Shown here piece by piece: positions 12,671-24,245 of a stretch of 64,000 bases of DNA (positions within the stretch are counted from its first letter, which is position 1; every line of letters begins with the position of its first letter). A program made the translations under genes and the position numbers. The notes under the pieces were generated by a model that saw only the letters and a program-made list of their open reading frames with translations, searched no databases and had not been told where the DNA came from. Source of the DNA: Fasciola hepatica (Eukaryota; Platyhelminthes; Trematoda; Plagiorchiida; Fasciolidae); the NCBI GenBank assembly GCA_948099385.1, contig CANUEZ040000024.1:25517001-25581000 (forward strand), read 5' to 3'.

Positions 12671-13300
12671 TGGCACTACCACTGTCCCCGGTTGCTATTT
12701 CTACCTGCACATAGTTGACGGGATCTAATAAAGTAGTGGAAAATATTCGTTGCTGTGATCTTCAAAAAGCCTTCGACAAAATGAAACGTAGGCCGTTGCT
12801 GCGCAAACTGAGGCTGCCATTTGTAGCTACGGAGTTGTTGGGCCGGTCGCAAACCTACCTTTGTGACCGCCGGTTCTACTTCAAAAATGAGCACGCTAAG
12901 TTCACAGTTGCGGCGGCACCCAATGCAGTAACCCCACAAATACCTCAAGGACCCGTGCCGGGACAAGTACCATTCCCACCATATGTGAACGGCTTACCGG
13001 GCGTCCTACGGTCACCATGTTTTCCGTTCGCAGATGACATGAAATTATTGAGGGAACTTAAAAGGCTGTCGACTACGAAAGTGTCACTGTTCCTCATATC
13101 AGAGGCTCCACCCCCCAGGAGCGTAAGCTGAAACACAATAAACCAATGATCAGCAAGAACATCAAAGCCCAGTCCCATTCACGCAGAGCAGCAAACAGCT
13201 GAAATAGGTTTTCTGCTGATGTTATGGTAGCAATTAATGTTACCACTTTTAAACAGAAAATGGACGTGGCGTGGACGCGTGTTTTCCGGATTTCCCGTGA
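12670..13300 (+). mobile_element. Non-LTR reverse transcriptase fragment (CR1/Jockey-like)
   Basis: The frame at 12715-13131 contains DLQKAFDKM, the first catalytic Asp block. Then come TYLCDRRF, PQIPQGPVPGQVPFPPYVNGLP and FPFADDMKLL, with the catalytic FADD intact. Near 13205-13280 another frame gives INVTTFKQKMDVAW, the C-terminal 'T-x-x-FK-x-x-(L/M)D' motif. The 5' endonuclease is missing and the part between 13.13 and 13.2 kb is shortened, so this is an internally deleted relic. Confidence 0.85.
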
Positions 13301-14825
13301 GACATTTGAGAGGTATTGGAAAGTACTGATATTCCGACTTTTTTTCTCCTATCTTCTCACCGATAGCCCTTCAACTGCTTCTTAGGATCTCTACATTTCT
13401 CTTTTCACAGGACAGCTGACATCCGTTTGGCTAGACTCTAGTATGACGAGTGAAGCCGCTGGTTGCCGGGGCTTTACAGTGTCGAAATGTTGCTATTGCC
13501 GCTCTCTCCGATGGCGACCCTGACCTGTGTCCTGCATTCCCGGATACCGGCGAGTGAAGGAGGATTACAAGATAGAACACAGCGAGACGCGAGGGTCCAC
13601 AAGTGCAAGAAAATGCACTACCATTTACGTCGGTCGTAAGTTTTCTGCTGGGGTTCGATTCGACCTGATCAAATCTTAACAACTTTGTCATGAACAGCTA
13701 GCATAAGCTTGACTGTTTAATGCTCAGGGCCTACGAGACGAATGGTCATCGGATACTGTCATTCACCATGGCCGCAGATCGAGTACTGCCTAGCCAGCAG
13801 TGAGAGAGCCTAATTCGTGGGCCACTGAAAGTTTATGCGAACGCCCGAAGCAAGGAGTACAGAGCGAGATGTAATCGGGGGGAGTCAAAGGGCATGTGTT
13901 ACTTTGGATGTCAAATGAGTAACATCATGGTTCGGAGCAATAAAATCCTGGGGTTTTTATGGATATGATGATTGTCATAAAGTAATTTAGTGTCACCACA
14001 CGAACTCGCCTCTGGAAGGTCGATGGAGATGTCTCCGAAAATTTCGATTGTGGTAATAACCGGTGGTGCAGAAGAAAGTGAAGCTCTAGTGGAAAAATTG
14101 CAAAACATTACAACAGTATCAAAAAGCATATAAATCGCTACTGGCTTACAGTTTGCGGCGGGGACACGGGAAAATCTTTCCGAATGGCACACGTGTTTGT
14201 CCGCGAGATTGTTTTGTGGCTCAATAATTACCCTGGTCTTAGTGTAGCTAAATACGTCCCACCTTGAGTTTGTTGTACGTAGCCGTCGCAAAGAGTTACT
14301 TTCTGGTATGAAAAAATGATGGGGTTGCATGATAAAGGCTAGGCGTGCCAAAAACTTCACATGTATACTTGCGGCCGCATAAGCTTGGCCCAGTCTTTTT
14401 CACGTCCTGTCTCTTCGTGTTGTCGCCGCGGATATGCCTTACAGAATAGAACCATCTCAAAGAGGATAAGGAAAAGTCAGAACCATTGCACGAGTGGTAA
14501 TCCAAAGCAGTTATATGTGCAGGGGAAACTCCAGAAATCTTTAGCTAAATATTTTTTTTGAAAATTATTGTCATAACTTCCTTGACAAAGGAAAGATAAA
14601 ATGGTCTGTACGAAGCTTACAAGTTTGTGCACTACCCGACAACGGCGGTCGCGTTGCATCAGCAGCTGAGGGCATGTTGTATCCGTATTTGCTGGTGCCA
14701 AGGATCCTGGTGCTGTCAAGGCTGTGGGGGTTTATAGGTTATCTGGAAGGACTAGAGCCTCTAATTTGGTAGGTAGTAATACCTACTTTGGTATCTTCCA
14801 TCACTTTGGTCTCCATCATTCACGA
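13300..14825. other. About 1.5 kb with no recognised gene
   Basis: Frames of 60-149 codons exist on both strands, but none shows a domain, splice-bounded exon pattern or similarity that I recognise. Probably old non-coding or repeat DNA. Confidence 0.35.
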
Positions 14826-15393
14826 AACTTACCTGTCGCCCCGGGAAGCTGAGTCGTGCTTGGGCGGCCACAACCCGGCCAGCAGGATGGCAAGAAGACC
14901 AAACGTGATTAACGCTAACCAAATTCCAAAAATCTTTGTGAGACGGCTCGCAGCATGCAAGGATGTGTACTCCTGTGAAGAAGGACGGAATCTATTGGAT
15001 CCGAAGAGTACCAAGAAACCTCCTCCAATCAGAATGATCGCATGGACCCCTGGGGCACGGAGACCATTGAATGGACAACGAGCTCCAAGAGAACTACTGG
15101 CCACCGTGCAACAGGTTTTCTTGGACTGGTTGGCAACCCGGGTTTGGTAAACTTCCATCCCAGGGGCATATGAGTCTTTCGACCGGCGACTAGCTCCCAA
15201 AAGAAGAACCTTCTGTTGTCCCACAGGCAGCATTTCAATGAGCCTCGGCTGGAGGTGCCCCCCGAAAACAGAGGCCGAGTGGCGCGAAAGAAGCCACGTC
15301 TTACATTATTACCAAGTCCCTCCTAGGATTTTGTCCCTACAGTTAGCACCAACCATACAACGGCATACACGGTGTAAGACCCATTGAGCAAAA

Positions 15394-15745
15394 CGTAGCC
15401 GAGTTCGAAGAGATACCCCGAAATCAGAACATGGTTATCCGTGAAATTCTACGGTACTAGATTATCAAATAAATAATGACACGAAACAGATACAAACCTC
15501 ACTTATGCAATCACAGGGACTCAAAAAACGAGAACCGAATTGCTGCGTGCGAGAAGGGAGCACGTGCATCACGCACGTCCAGGGTAGGATATGAGAGAGT
15601 AGCGCGTTTGACGCGAACAAACAAACGCTGGTTCATGAAAACACAATGTACAAAAACACTCAAGCAGTGTATATGAGCGAGTGATGTCAAGGAAACATGA
15701 AACTGCAGGCATTTTTGGGGGGGTTTTCCACAACCGGTCAGTGCA
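15394..15745. repeat. 345-bp interspersed repeat, copy A
   Basis: First of three copies (others 18478-18822 and 19652-20005). The central 171 bp (15464-15634) differs from copy B by only about three bases, while the outer parts are clearly more diverged. The core contains a small palindrome (GTGCATCACGCAC) and GCGCGTTTGACGCG. No coding potential is evident. It interrupts the 5' part of a LINE. Confidence 0.8.
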
Positions 15746-15939
15746 CTCGATAGGCGACGCACCCTGTTCCCTTCCAGTGGTCGGAATGACCCAGCACGAT
15801 CTGGGAAACTAATTCTTAACATGGTTACTTTTTCAAGCCGCATGTTGGAATGTTATAGCCCCTAGATACAGGTGGCCAGGGCTTTACCGTTAACACATTC
15901 TATGACTTCGGAATTGAAGTTCCTGGGCTCACCAAAGTA

Positions 15940-16670
15940 AGCTTACCCAAATCCGGCAACCGGCATATTCTAGTCCCTCAGATGGAAGCATCATACCGGA
16001 GGTACCACAGTGAGCCAGTAGACAATTTTGAGAGTCATGAAGTCGGGATTCCAATTATCAGTCAGGCTCACAACGCCCTGATCTCTAAGGTACACGTTTT
16101 ACCAAAAAGTGTCGTGGTAAGGTTCGGAAGTACTCCATCTAAGGTGGCTCTGACAGCTGTCTACTCCTCTACGATACACGCTGAGTCAACCACTGAATAT
16201 GTCCTCGAGAATGAACCTCGGAATTCAATCCACCAGTTTCCCGTGCACGGTATCCGGCTAACTGCAAGGTACTGGAAAGCCCACACGGGGTCAGCAGACC
16301 AGTATATCTGGTATTTACTTGGGAAAATTGGCCTCGGTGAGCGGTGCGCAACTCGCGACGGCCTGGTCACGTTAGCAGACTCCATTCTACTGGTCGTCAG
16401 CAGTATCAGCCTCCAACACCTAAAAAGACAACTGCTGACTTCGTATTCCAGGGGCGGTAGGACAGCGGACCAAGTCGACCATATTTTGGTACGCCGTTGG
16501 ATGTTGTCGGTCCAGACATTTCGGGAATACCAGGGCGGCGTAACGGTGTTAGTCAGTAGCACGGACCTCTTGCTGGCGCTCACTGAATTCAAGCCACGCC
16601 TTTCAGTACGACGAAAATCTTGTCTTCTCTGTGGAGCAGATACTTTTAAGCTAACAGCCCCGGACAATAT
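15940..16670 (+). pseudogene. LINE AP-endonuclease domain, mostly open
   Basis: The frame 15982-16686 (234 codons) covers most of an exonuclease-endonuclease-phosphatase domain. Family phrases occur in order: an EV-x-x-P-x-SGNRHILVP region at the start, AVYSST (the 'VYAPT' strand), ARYWKAHTGS (the 'GDWNA' loop, with the Asp and Asn lost), the GLGERC loop, and the DQVDHILVRR region. The final catalytic 'SDH' reads as SSTD and is lost. The long open frame is therefore a decayed transposon gene, not a host gene. Confidence 0.8.
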
Positions 16671-18477
16671 TCAAGCTCTGTCATAAGCAGTTTCATCCAG
16701 ACAGGCAGCTGTCGACGAGGATGTTTGAGTAGGTGGGTTACGGATGGATCCAAAAGCATCCTTCGTCAGAGCCTCTCTTGAACAGCCGGGCGAAAAGTGG
16801 TACAGGGAAGATCGGATCTCCGCAGCAACCTTTAACCTCAGCACTGATTCCATGGACGTGAAACCTAGCAACTCACCTGATTACACTTACCACCGCCGAA
16901 AGGCTGCAAGCTCAGCGAAGAGCCACCTCAAATTATACTTGTCTGGGGTTTCAGGCAGGACGGAAACATCGGTCACTGTTGGGGATTTTTGGGAGCCTTC
17001 CGGACCCGTACGCTACTCCCTCAGAAAGGCTCGGCCTCCTCACGCGCTACACGGCAGTTGCTGTCAAACATCGGACTGCAATCCTAAGCTCTGAATATGA
17101 GTCAAAAAATTAGTTGCCCAAACACCCTCCATCAAATCCACCAGCGTAGCGGCACCAGGTGATGTGGAACGATATGCAGTCTACTCCGGGTCTTCCAGTG
17201 GGTGGGAAATCGGTGCTGCCTTTCAAACGGTGAAATATAAGAGTCCACTTAAGGAGGACGGGATCGCTCCCGAGATATTCCAATCTTGCTTGTCAACTCT
17301 ACTAGATCAACTAGGTACGCTGTTCCGTCGTATCTGGGGCAATTTTCCCCCCAAAGATGGACCAGCCTCTATCCTACCCCCTGTACCAAATAGGGGAGAC
17401 AAGGCCTTCTGCGCCAACTACAGGGGTACCAGCCTCATTGATGCAAAGGCTAAGCCATCTGCTCCGTTGCTGTCCTGTGAAGCGAGAACACTCTTCATCC
17501 AGTGTGGTTTTCGCTTAAGAGAGGGTTGTATTGGCAAGATCTTGACAACACGGACAGTCCTAGAAAATTGCTATGAATTCCAAAATCTCACATCAGAGAG
17601 CCCCTTCGGCTTTCGGCCTCATCCTACTCCATTTTAAGACGGTCACTCTGAATTGTACCAAGAAGCGACGAGAAGCCCGAAGAATACATCATGTTGGTAG
17701 GATGGTACAGCTCAGCAAGCATGCTTCCACGCCTGCGGCGAAGAGTATTAAAAGTTACAACTCAGCTCCGGCTTCCGCCAGGGGTGTCCCCTGTCATCTG
17801 TCCTATTCAGCCATGCTGTAAACTGGATGAAGCGTCGAGCCCACCACTTTCAGGTATTACAACTTCTCAGGGTTCTCCGGTTACGAACCTCAAATTTGCC
17901 GACGATAACGCCTTTCTAGGAGAGGACTCCGGAGTTTAACAGTCGATTCTTTATTGCTTTTTATGTGAGGCCAAGACTGTCTGGAGGCAAGTGCAACATA
18001 AATTTGACGCCCTTCTTTACAAGACCCATCACGCGATACGCATCGGTGGCGGCCACGTAGAACAAATGCATCACTTCGGGTGCCAAGGTTCTATTATCAA
18101 GCCAAAAGTTCAGGTCCGGGAGGAGGCCGAACTTCGTGCAGACCGAGTAGCGACTACGTTCCCCCTACTCCGCAAATCTTCTTGGCCTTGAAGCAAAATG
18201 AGTCGTCTTGCGGAGCTGCTCATATATCGAGCTGCCGTCGGCCCCCTCCTTATGCACGTTGCGAAACCTGGCCGTTGAGAGTAGACGACGCAAAAGGCTG
18301 AAAAGCTTTGACCACCAATGTCTCCGCCACATGGCAGTAATGACCGAGTCTCAAACTCCGCCGTGGGTCAACACCTTGCGAATATAGAACGACTTTCTCT
18401 GTTCTCTACTGACGTCGTGTATCGTGGTTCGGCAGTGTCTTTGGAAGGTGTAGCGGCTATTCCGACTGTGTGCAACT

Positions 18478-18822
18478 CGTAGTCAATTCAAAACGAATCC
18501 CAAAACCAGAACAAGATTGCTTCGTAGTTTCTACCGTACTGGATTATCAAGTTATGCGCATATAAATATATACAAACCTCAATTGTATGGCCACAACGTC
18601 TAACAATGAGGACCAGAGTTCAACAAATGCCAGTGTCAGGTACCACCGTCACGGCAGTCCAAGTTCAAGTCAAAATTACGCCACTTCACGTGAGCAAAAT
18701 ATAAACAAATGTTGAAGTGTAGTGATTGATGCATGTTGTATTTGTTCGAGGGTCAATAAAATAAAGAGGGATAGCCTGAACAATACAAGCATATGACAAT
18801 GGCTGGGGAGGATTTCCACGCA
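18478..18822. repeat. 345-bp interspersed repeat, copy C (diverged)
   Basis: It aligns with copies A and B from a shared CGTAGyC start, through TTTCTACCGTACTGGATTATCAA (ATTCTACGGTACTAGATTATCAA in A), to a G-rich end followed by TTTCCA. The core is much more diverged than in A and B. It lies directly downstream of the LINE that ends near 18470. Confidence 0.65.
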
Positions 18823-19651
18823 TGTACGTTGCGGACTGCCCGAAATGGAATTTGCAAGGAGCCTACTGCCATCACCTTCCTCAGATAAGAAATATCACCT
18901 AGATGGCTGAGTGAAGATGCGGATTAGCAGTGTTAGTGCGGGCGCGGTTCACCTAGCCCTTCCGTCCGTCTTCGGAGTTCGCGACTGACGGAGCAAGTGG
19001 GTTTCGCGGGTTTTTATTGCGCATGAAATGAAATACTACATAAGCCGTAAACCCCATAATCAGGAAACATTGTAAAAGTGGGTTGTGGGGAGATATTCAC
19101 GTTTTAACGGGTCCGTTGATCTTTGCTTCGAAAAAAGAGGAGTTGTTACTGGGTGGGAAGTCAGATGAAGGGAGATTGTTCCATAACTTAACGGTCCGGG
19201 GAAAGAAAGAAAACTGATAGATAGAAGTGCGACATCTAGTGACGGAAGATTGATAAGGATGACTAACTGCCTGGGTACGTGATGGTCGAGAAATGTTTTG
19301 TGAAGAAAGGCTGCAGAAGTAAGCCTGGAAGGACTAAGTCAAAACTAGTAACCGAGGGAGAGAGAAATCGAAGCAGCAGCCTGACAATGGGCTAGTGACT
19401 GCAGGTTGAAGGCTAAGGGGTAGAGGGGCGTCGGCCAGCCGGATGGCCTTGAGCTGAACTCGACCGAGGAGAGAGAGAGGTAGACTAAGCTCCACCCAAC
19501 ACTTGACGGCGGTTTTCCAGTGAGGGGTGATTTGAGCTTTACGCAGTGGAAGAGGAGCCGGTGTGTGGAAGCGTCTGGCGTATAAAGGAAACTCAGCCTT
19601 GCTCGTAGCAAGACAGACCAGCTGAGATATGACAGCGGACCAACATAGCAA

Positions 19652-20005
19652 TGCGTAGCCAAATTCACAACAGATCCCGAAATCGGAAAGCGATTATCTG
19701 TGAAATTCTCGATATTAGATAATCAAATAAATAATGACACGAAACAGATACAAACCTCACTTATGCAATCACAGGGACTCAAAAAACGAGAACCGAATTG
19801 CTGCGTGCGAGAAGGGAGCACGTACATCACGCAGGTCCAGGGTAGGATATGAGAGAGTAGCGCGTTTGACGCGAACAAACAAACGTTGGTTCGTTAAAAC
19901 ATACGGTGCATAAAACAAGTCAACATTGTAAATAAGTGGCCGATGCTAAGGAAACTTGTAACAGCAGTGTTTTATTTATTTTTTGGGGGAGGGGTTCCAA
20001 GACCG
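19652..20005. repeat. 345-bp interspersed repeat, copy B
   Basis: Core 19722-19892 is nearly identical to 15464-15634. The outer parts (for example 19893-19990) match copy A only loosely. This copy separates the FADD-bearing part of a Jockey-type LINE from its C-terminal part, so it looks like an insertion into that LINE. No target-site duplication was clear by eye. Confidence 0.8.
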
Positions 20006-20299
20006 ATGGTTACAGAGGGTAAGTTATAGGTAAGCCAAGACGAGAGGCAGAATTTGTGAAGGGTTGCATAGTTGAGACAAAGGATAAATGAGGGGGAAAT
20101 GAATGATGTTCCAAAGGAATTCAGAGAGCAGAAGGTTTTGACGCAGTAAATGAGATGTGACTGTGGGATCCCCAGGAGGAGGTGTGTTCGAGATCGGGCT
20201 CCGAAGACGCATTGATTGCACTGCGGACACCAATGAGTGTAGTGAGTATTGCGGTAGGAACAGGAAGAATGAGGGGTGGCGTCATCGGCAAAGTGGTGG

Positions 20300-20885
20300 A
20301 TTGGACTGGAAGTAGTAGATGAAAGACCATTAGTAGGTAAGAGAAATAGGGTGGGCGTCAATATTGAACCTCAGGGAACTCCAGCATCTACGGTAAATGA
20401 CTAAGGAAAAACCCCATCAGCTCGGGCGAGAATGGTCAGTTACAGAGTAAACTTCATGTCCAAGATACGAGAGCGGAGGAGAACCCGAAATCGGGCAGTT
20501 TCTCCAGAAGACCTTCGTGCCAAACTAGACCAGAGGCCTTGGGGATGTCGAGCGAGATCATGTTTGTTCCTCCGTGGTTGTCGAATGCAGCCGACCAGGA
20601 GTATGAGACTTGAGTTAGGATATCACCGGTGGAACGGCGAGGTCGGAATCCATATTGACAATCACTCAGTAGTCCTTCGCTTTGGAGAATGGTACGCATT
20701 TGGTCGGAGATGACAGTTTCGAATACTTTCGAAATAACAGGAGTGATGGAAATAGGACGATAGATATCGGAGTCAGAAAGGTCACCACGTCTGAGAATAG
20801 TAATATCACGCATTGTTTCCAGTGGATTGGAGAGGTAGGAAGTTAGAGAAAGAGACAGAATATGTGACATAACAGAGCTGCCCAA
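20300..20885 (-). pseudogene. Jockey-type reverse transcriptase core
   Basis: The frame 20454-20885 (143 codons) holds the YRPISITPVISKVFE block, the QYGFRPRRSTGD block and the catalytic Asp region (MISLDIPKASGLVWHEGLL, where the family has LDI-S-KAFD-VWH). The adjacent frame 19972-20361 supplies TPTLFLL and the FADD box (HHFADDAT). One frameshift separates them. Part of the LINE at 19150-21750. Confidence 0.85.
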
Positions 20886-21749
20886 TCAGAGGCACGCACT
20901 TTAAGTATTACGGGTGGTATACCGTACGGACCGGGTGGTTTGCATGAGTCCAGAGAAAGCAGAGCTTGGCGGATCTCCCTGATGTTAACATGAGGTTGAA
21001 AATGGGAAACAGGGAGAAAGGAAGGAACTGGAGGAGAAGAATAAGTAGGCAAGATGGCGTTGGAGGCGAACCGGGAAGAAAAACCCCGGTTTTCTCGTGT
21101 GGTTCACAAACAGGATTATCAGTTTAATTACGAGCGGGAGAGGGTTGGAAGGGCAAAATGGCGGGAGACTGCTTTGACAAAGGACCGAAATGCTCGGCTT
21201 TCGAGGGCAGATAACAGTAGGCGTTCGTCTTTCCGGCGGACGAAGCCTTCTTTTGCTGCCTGTACGGTTGACAAGCATCTGTTCCTGGTTTGTATGAGGC
21301 GGCGGCAGGAGTCCGAAGGGGGTGAGGGCAGTCAGCGGCAACAAGCTGTATGCTTCAGGTGTGCAGCACGATCACATGCGTGGTTGTACCACTCGGGGGC
21401 TTTGGGTTTGCCGGGATTGGAAAAGTGAGAACAATGTCAGTGAAGTTAGAAACGGAAACCGAAAAGTCGGAAGTAAAGCGCCAATCGCTCCAGGGATAGA
21501 AGGCAAGAAAACTGCGGAAACCATCCCAGTTGGCTGAACGGTACCGCCAAAACATGTCTCGAGGAAGTTTGAGGATCGCTGCTAGTAAAATCAGTGGAAC
21601 AGAAAATACTTCTGTGGTCACATGAGCCAAGTGGAGGAAGAGAAGAAATGCCTGAAAAAAGATTGGGAACAAAAGTAGGAATGAGATCAAGGGTATGGGC
21701 ACTATAGCCAGTTCGATCGGGAATACGTGTGGGGAAGTCAACAAGTTGT

Positions 21750-22130
21750 CGCAGGTTGTTGACCTCGGCGAGGTGTTCGGCTTTGAGCTTCAGAGACGAA
21801 GAGTCCGACGGCTGCGAAAACCAGTCTCGATTGTGAACAATAAACTCCCCTCAGATGGCGACATGACAGTTGGGATCCGTAACAAGTACTCATTGTTCGG
21901 AGATAAGACTGCTGAGTGGATGAGTTCGGGCGATATTTCACTTAGAAGGTATTTTCATGTACGTTTGAGCCCACGGAATTCAACTCCGACATTGCATTTT
22001 CATAAAACTGTTTACTTTGTGAATGATTCTCAATTTTCGTAGTCTTCAGTCTTCAGGATTAGAGGCAGGGGGAAACCTCCCGTGTAAGCCTCGTCACGAC
22101 AGCTCTTGGATGTGGTCTTAGGAAAAAGAA
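21750..22130. other. Scrap of the unclassified repeat between two LINEs
   Basis: Positions 21955-22040 align with 4910-4990 (see the repeat there). Nothing else is recognised. Confidence 0.4.
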
Positions 22131-23640
22131 TCACATCACTTATCAGTCAGAAAGCCGTCGAGTTTTCGCTTGAGGGTTGAATCGTGCACCCCTTCCACCA
22201 CATCCGCTGGGAGTCTGTTTCTGATGCTGGTGACCCTTTGGGACAGGCGGTATATCAGCGGCAAACTGATAGATTCCAACTTCAAGTGTCAGTCAATGTC
22301 TCCGCGTAAGAGAAGTTCCACGCAGTTGAAAGGTCGCTTGCAGTTCTGGTCCTAGATCACCTCGGATAGTGTGATGGACGTGAATGAGGTCACCTAGTAT
22401 CCTCCGGTAGGTTTCCGGAAACAGCACGGAAGCCTGTAGATGACCTTCGTAGTCGGTTCAGCGTAGACCTGCAGGCAGATGAGTGGCAGCTCTCTGAACT
22501 CTTTCCAGCTTGACTGATTCGCAGCTATGCACAAATATGCGGCCGCAGAGCCATACTCCAACCGAGGTCTAACACATCTGGTGTATAAAAGCCGAGAAGC
22601 ATCGTAAGAGAGTTTTCCGAGGGAGTGGCGGATGGTTCCAAGGATTCTCAATGCTGAGGCACATGCCCTCTCTGTATGACCTCTCGTTTTAAAGTTGTTC
22701 GACAGTACCACCCAGAGACTATGCTCACAGGCTGTTGTTCTCAACAGAGCGCCAGAGAGTGTGTCGTCTGACGCTGACTGTAGTCGACCCATGCGCATGT
22801 GCAAGGACTTTTCTAAGCTTATTAGGAGGGCTCATGTCATGAACCAGTGCTCCAGCCTGTCGAGATCCTCCCCCTGGGATAGTTTGTCTGTGTCAGAGCG
22901 TAGTACTCGCCACATCTTCAGGTCGCTAGCATAGAGTAAGCACGGTGAGATCAAGCTTGTCGGGAGGTCGTAGATATAGATCAAGAACAATAGTGGACCG
23001 AGTAGTGAACCTCGGGGAATGCCACTGAAGGCCGGGCACAATGTGGACAGGGTCCCGGAGACTTTACCGGCGAATTTCCACCCTCTTATGTGGTCCTCAA
23101 TCTAACGTAGCGGTGTATCATCTATTCCCTATAGCTTGAGCCTTTGGAAGAGCCGGTCACGCGGTACTTTGTCAAATGCCTCGCTGAAGCCGATGAAAAC
23201 GGTACCTGCTGGTCATCCTTCAGTCTTCACCTCCCCCAGTGTTCTCGGGACCCAAAGAAGATTGGAAATGCATGAGCATGATTTGCGAAGCCCACACTGT
23301 GCAGGACTAGGCAGGCCGTGCTCATCGAGATGCTCTTCGACGCACCTGGCTACAAGCCGCTCCGTCACCTTGCAGACGACGCATAGAAGGCTTACCGGTC
23401 TGTAGCTGACCGCTGCCGCCTTGTCTCCGACTTTGAACATCGGCATCACAATCACTTGTTTCCAGTCGTCCGGGAGTTTTACGGTTGCTAGTGAGATGCT
23501 GAGCAGCCTGATGATTGGGCCCGCGAGAACTGCATCCAGCTCAGCAGTATCGGCGTGCAGATTCCATCTGGTACGGGTGATCTATGTGGCTTAAGAGATC
23601 TCAGAACGGTCATACCTTCATCCACTCCAATATCACCGGA
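22130..23640 (-). mobile_element. CR1-like LINE (reverse transcriptase to C-terminus), decayed
   Basis: The minus strand shows EGMTVLRSLKPHRSPVPDGI near 23.6 kb, then SYRPVSLLCVVCKVTERLV (23213-23455). Next are FSGIPRGSLLGPLLFLIYIYD and LLYASDLKMWR (22832-23041), where the catalytic ADD reads ASD. Then come HTERACASALRILGTI and LYTRCVRPRLEYGSAAAY (22394-22804). The last block, at 22130-22260, gives RVTSIRNRLPADVVEGV, the C-terminal motif. Blocks are in family order with frameshifts between them. The endonuclease end is missing at 23640, where another repeat begins. Confidence 0.88.
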
Positions 23641-24125
23641 AGCGATTGAAGACTGGGGCACCGACAAAGTCTAGTTTCCTCCGCCCCCAGTCGGGTATTT
23701 TTATGTTCTCCTTGAATTGTTGTTTTTCATCTGCCCACTTGACTTCGTTGATTAGTTCGTGCATGGTTTTTACGAGGCCGCTCGTACAGACTACATAAAC
23801 GGTGGAATTGACTCTCCATTTTGACTTTGTCTGGTCGTCGCTACTGAGCGTGTGGTGCCGTTTTGTATCTGGCTCCACACTCTAGCTAGCAGGTGTTCTA
23901 GCATCACTGAAGTTTGCGCCTTGTGTTCGGGTTGTGGGCCAGCCGAAGGCCATTCTCGTTGTGCGGCTACGGGTCTAGCGGTTGTGTTCTTAATCCTGCG
24001 AGGCCGCGGGGAGCATTCATCGTCCGTCATTGTGTTCTGTGTTTCGAGTGCCTGCTTGGCTTGTGTTTCGTGTTCTGTGCTGTGAGTCTACGTAGCCTCG
24101 TGCCGTTTTCCGTACAGCTGATAGC
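23640..24125. repeat. Copy of the unclassified interspersed repeat
   Basis: Positions 23700-23870 match 5030-5240, and 23985-24110 match 12360-12480, so this is the longest copy seen of a repeat of unknown class. An 81-codon minus-strand frame (23633-23878) includes NSTVYVVCTSGL, comparable to the phrase in the 5.1-kb copy. It sits between two unrelated CR1 fragments. Confidence 0.5.
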
Positions 24126-24245
24126 TAGATCTCATTTCTTTAGCAAGAGGGTGTTTAACCACTAGGATAGACTGCCCCAAGAGGTAATAGAACTGAAGAA
24201 TGTCCAGGCATTCAAGGGGCCCTAGATCGTAAGTGGAATGAGATC
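24125..24245 (+). mobile_element. CR1-like LINE 3' terminal scrap
   Basis: The plus strand reads FFSKRVFNH, a stop, then DRLPQEVIELKNVQAFKG. This is the C-terminal motif of CR1-type LINEs (FF-x-x-RV-N-W-x-x-LP-x-x-V...FK). Only this short end is present. Confidence 0.75.

Larger units (their letters stand above)
14825..18470 (+). mobile_element. RTE-like LINE (5' leader, APE endonuclease, reverse transcriptase), decayed
   Basis: The plus strand carries a leader (14830-15330), an endonuclease (15940-16640), a reverse transcriptase (17210-17940) and a C-terminal region (18000-18430). Its leader resembles 51870-52330, the leader of another LINE of the same family. The endonuclease shows WKAHTGSADQ, GLGERCATRDGLV, ADQVDHILVRRW and FREYQGG. 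The reverse transcriptase shows PLKEDGIAPEIFQSC, NYRGTSLID, NLKFADDNAFL, then AELRADRVATTF and CETWPLRVDDAK. Stops and frameshifts break the frame, notably at 17.64 kb and from 17.94 kb. A ~345-bp repeat (15395-15745) lies between leader and endonuclease and is probably an insertion. Confidence 0.88.
19150..21750 (-). mobile_element. Jockey-type LINE interrupted by a repeat
   Basis: The minus strand, read from 21750 down, gives a linker region (21355-21744: SANWDGFRSFLA), then SLDSCKPPGPYGIPPVILK (20.9 kb). Next is the reverse transcriptase (20454-20885: SDIYRPISITPVISKVFE, YGFRPRRSTGDIL, WHEGLLEKLPDFGFS), then TPTLFLLPTNGL and HHFADDAT (20.3 kb). After the repeat at 19652-20005 the C-terminal part resumes: YARRFHTPAP, KAIRLADAP and SFFPRTVKLWNNLP (19.2-19.65 kb). 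This order fits Jockey-superclade elements. Frames are broken but the blocks are well preserved; the endonuclease is not seen. Confidence 0.88.

Noticed and set aside
16161..16667. 168-codon minus-strand frame
   Set aside because: It is antisense to the LINE endonuclease and has no motif; a shadow frame.
15982..16686. 234-codon frame as a possible host gene
   Set aside because: It contains AP-endonuclease phrases of a LINE and is followed by the matching reverse transcriptase, so it is a transposon remnant.
15394..18822. Repeat copies A and C as LTRs of one element, since they flank a retroelement in the same orientation
   Set aside because: The enclosed element is a non-LTR LINE whose leader lies outside copy A, copies A and C are much less alike than A and B, and copy B occurs alone in another LINE.
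21054..21428. 124-codon plus-strand frame rich in Arg
   Set aside because: It is antisense to the Jockey-type LINE; a shadow frame.
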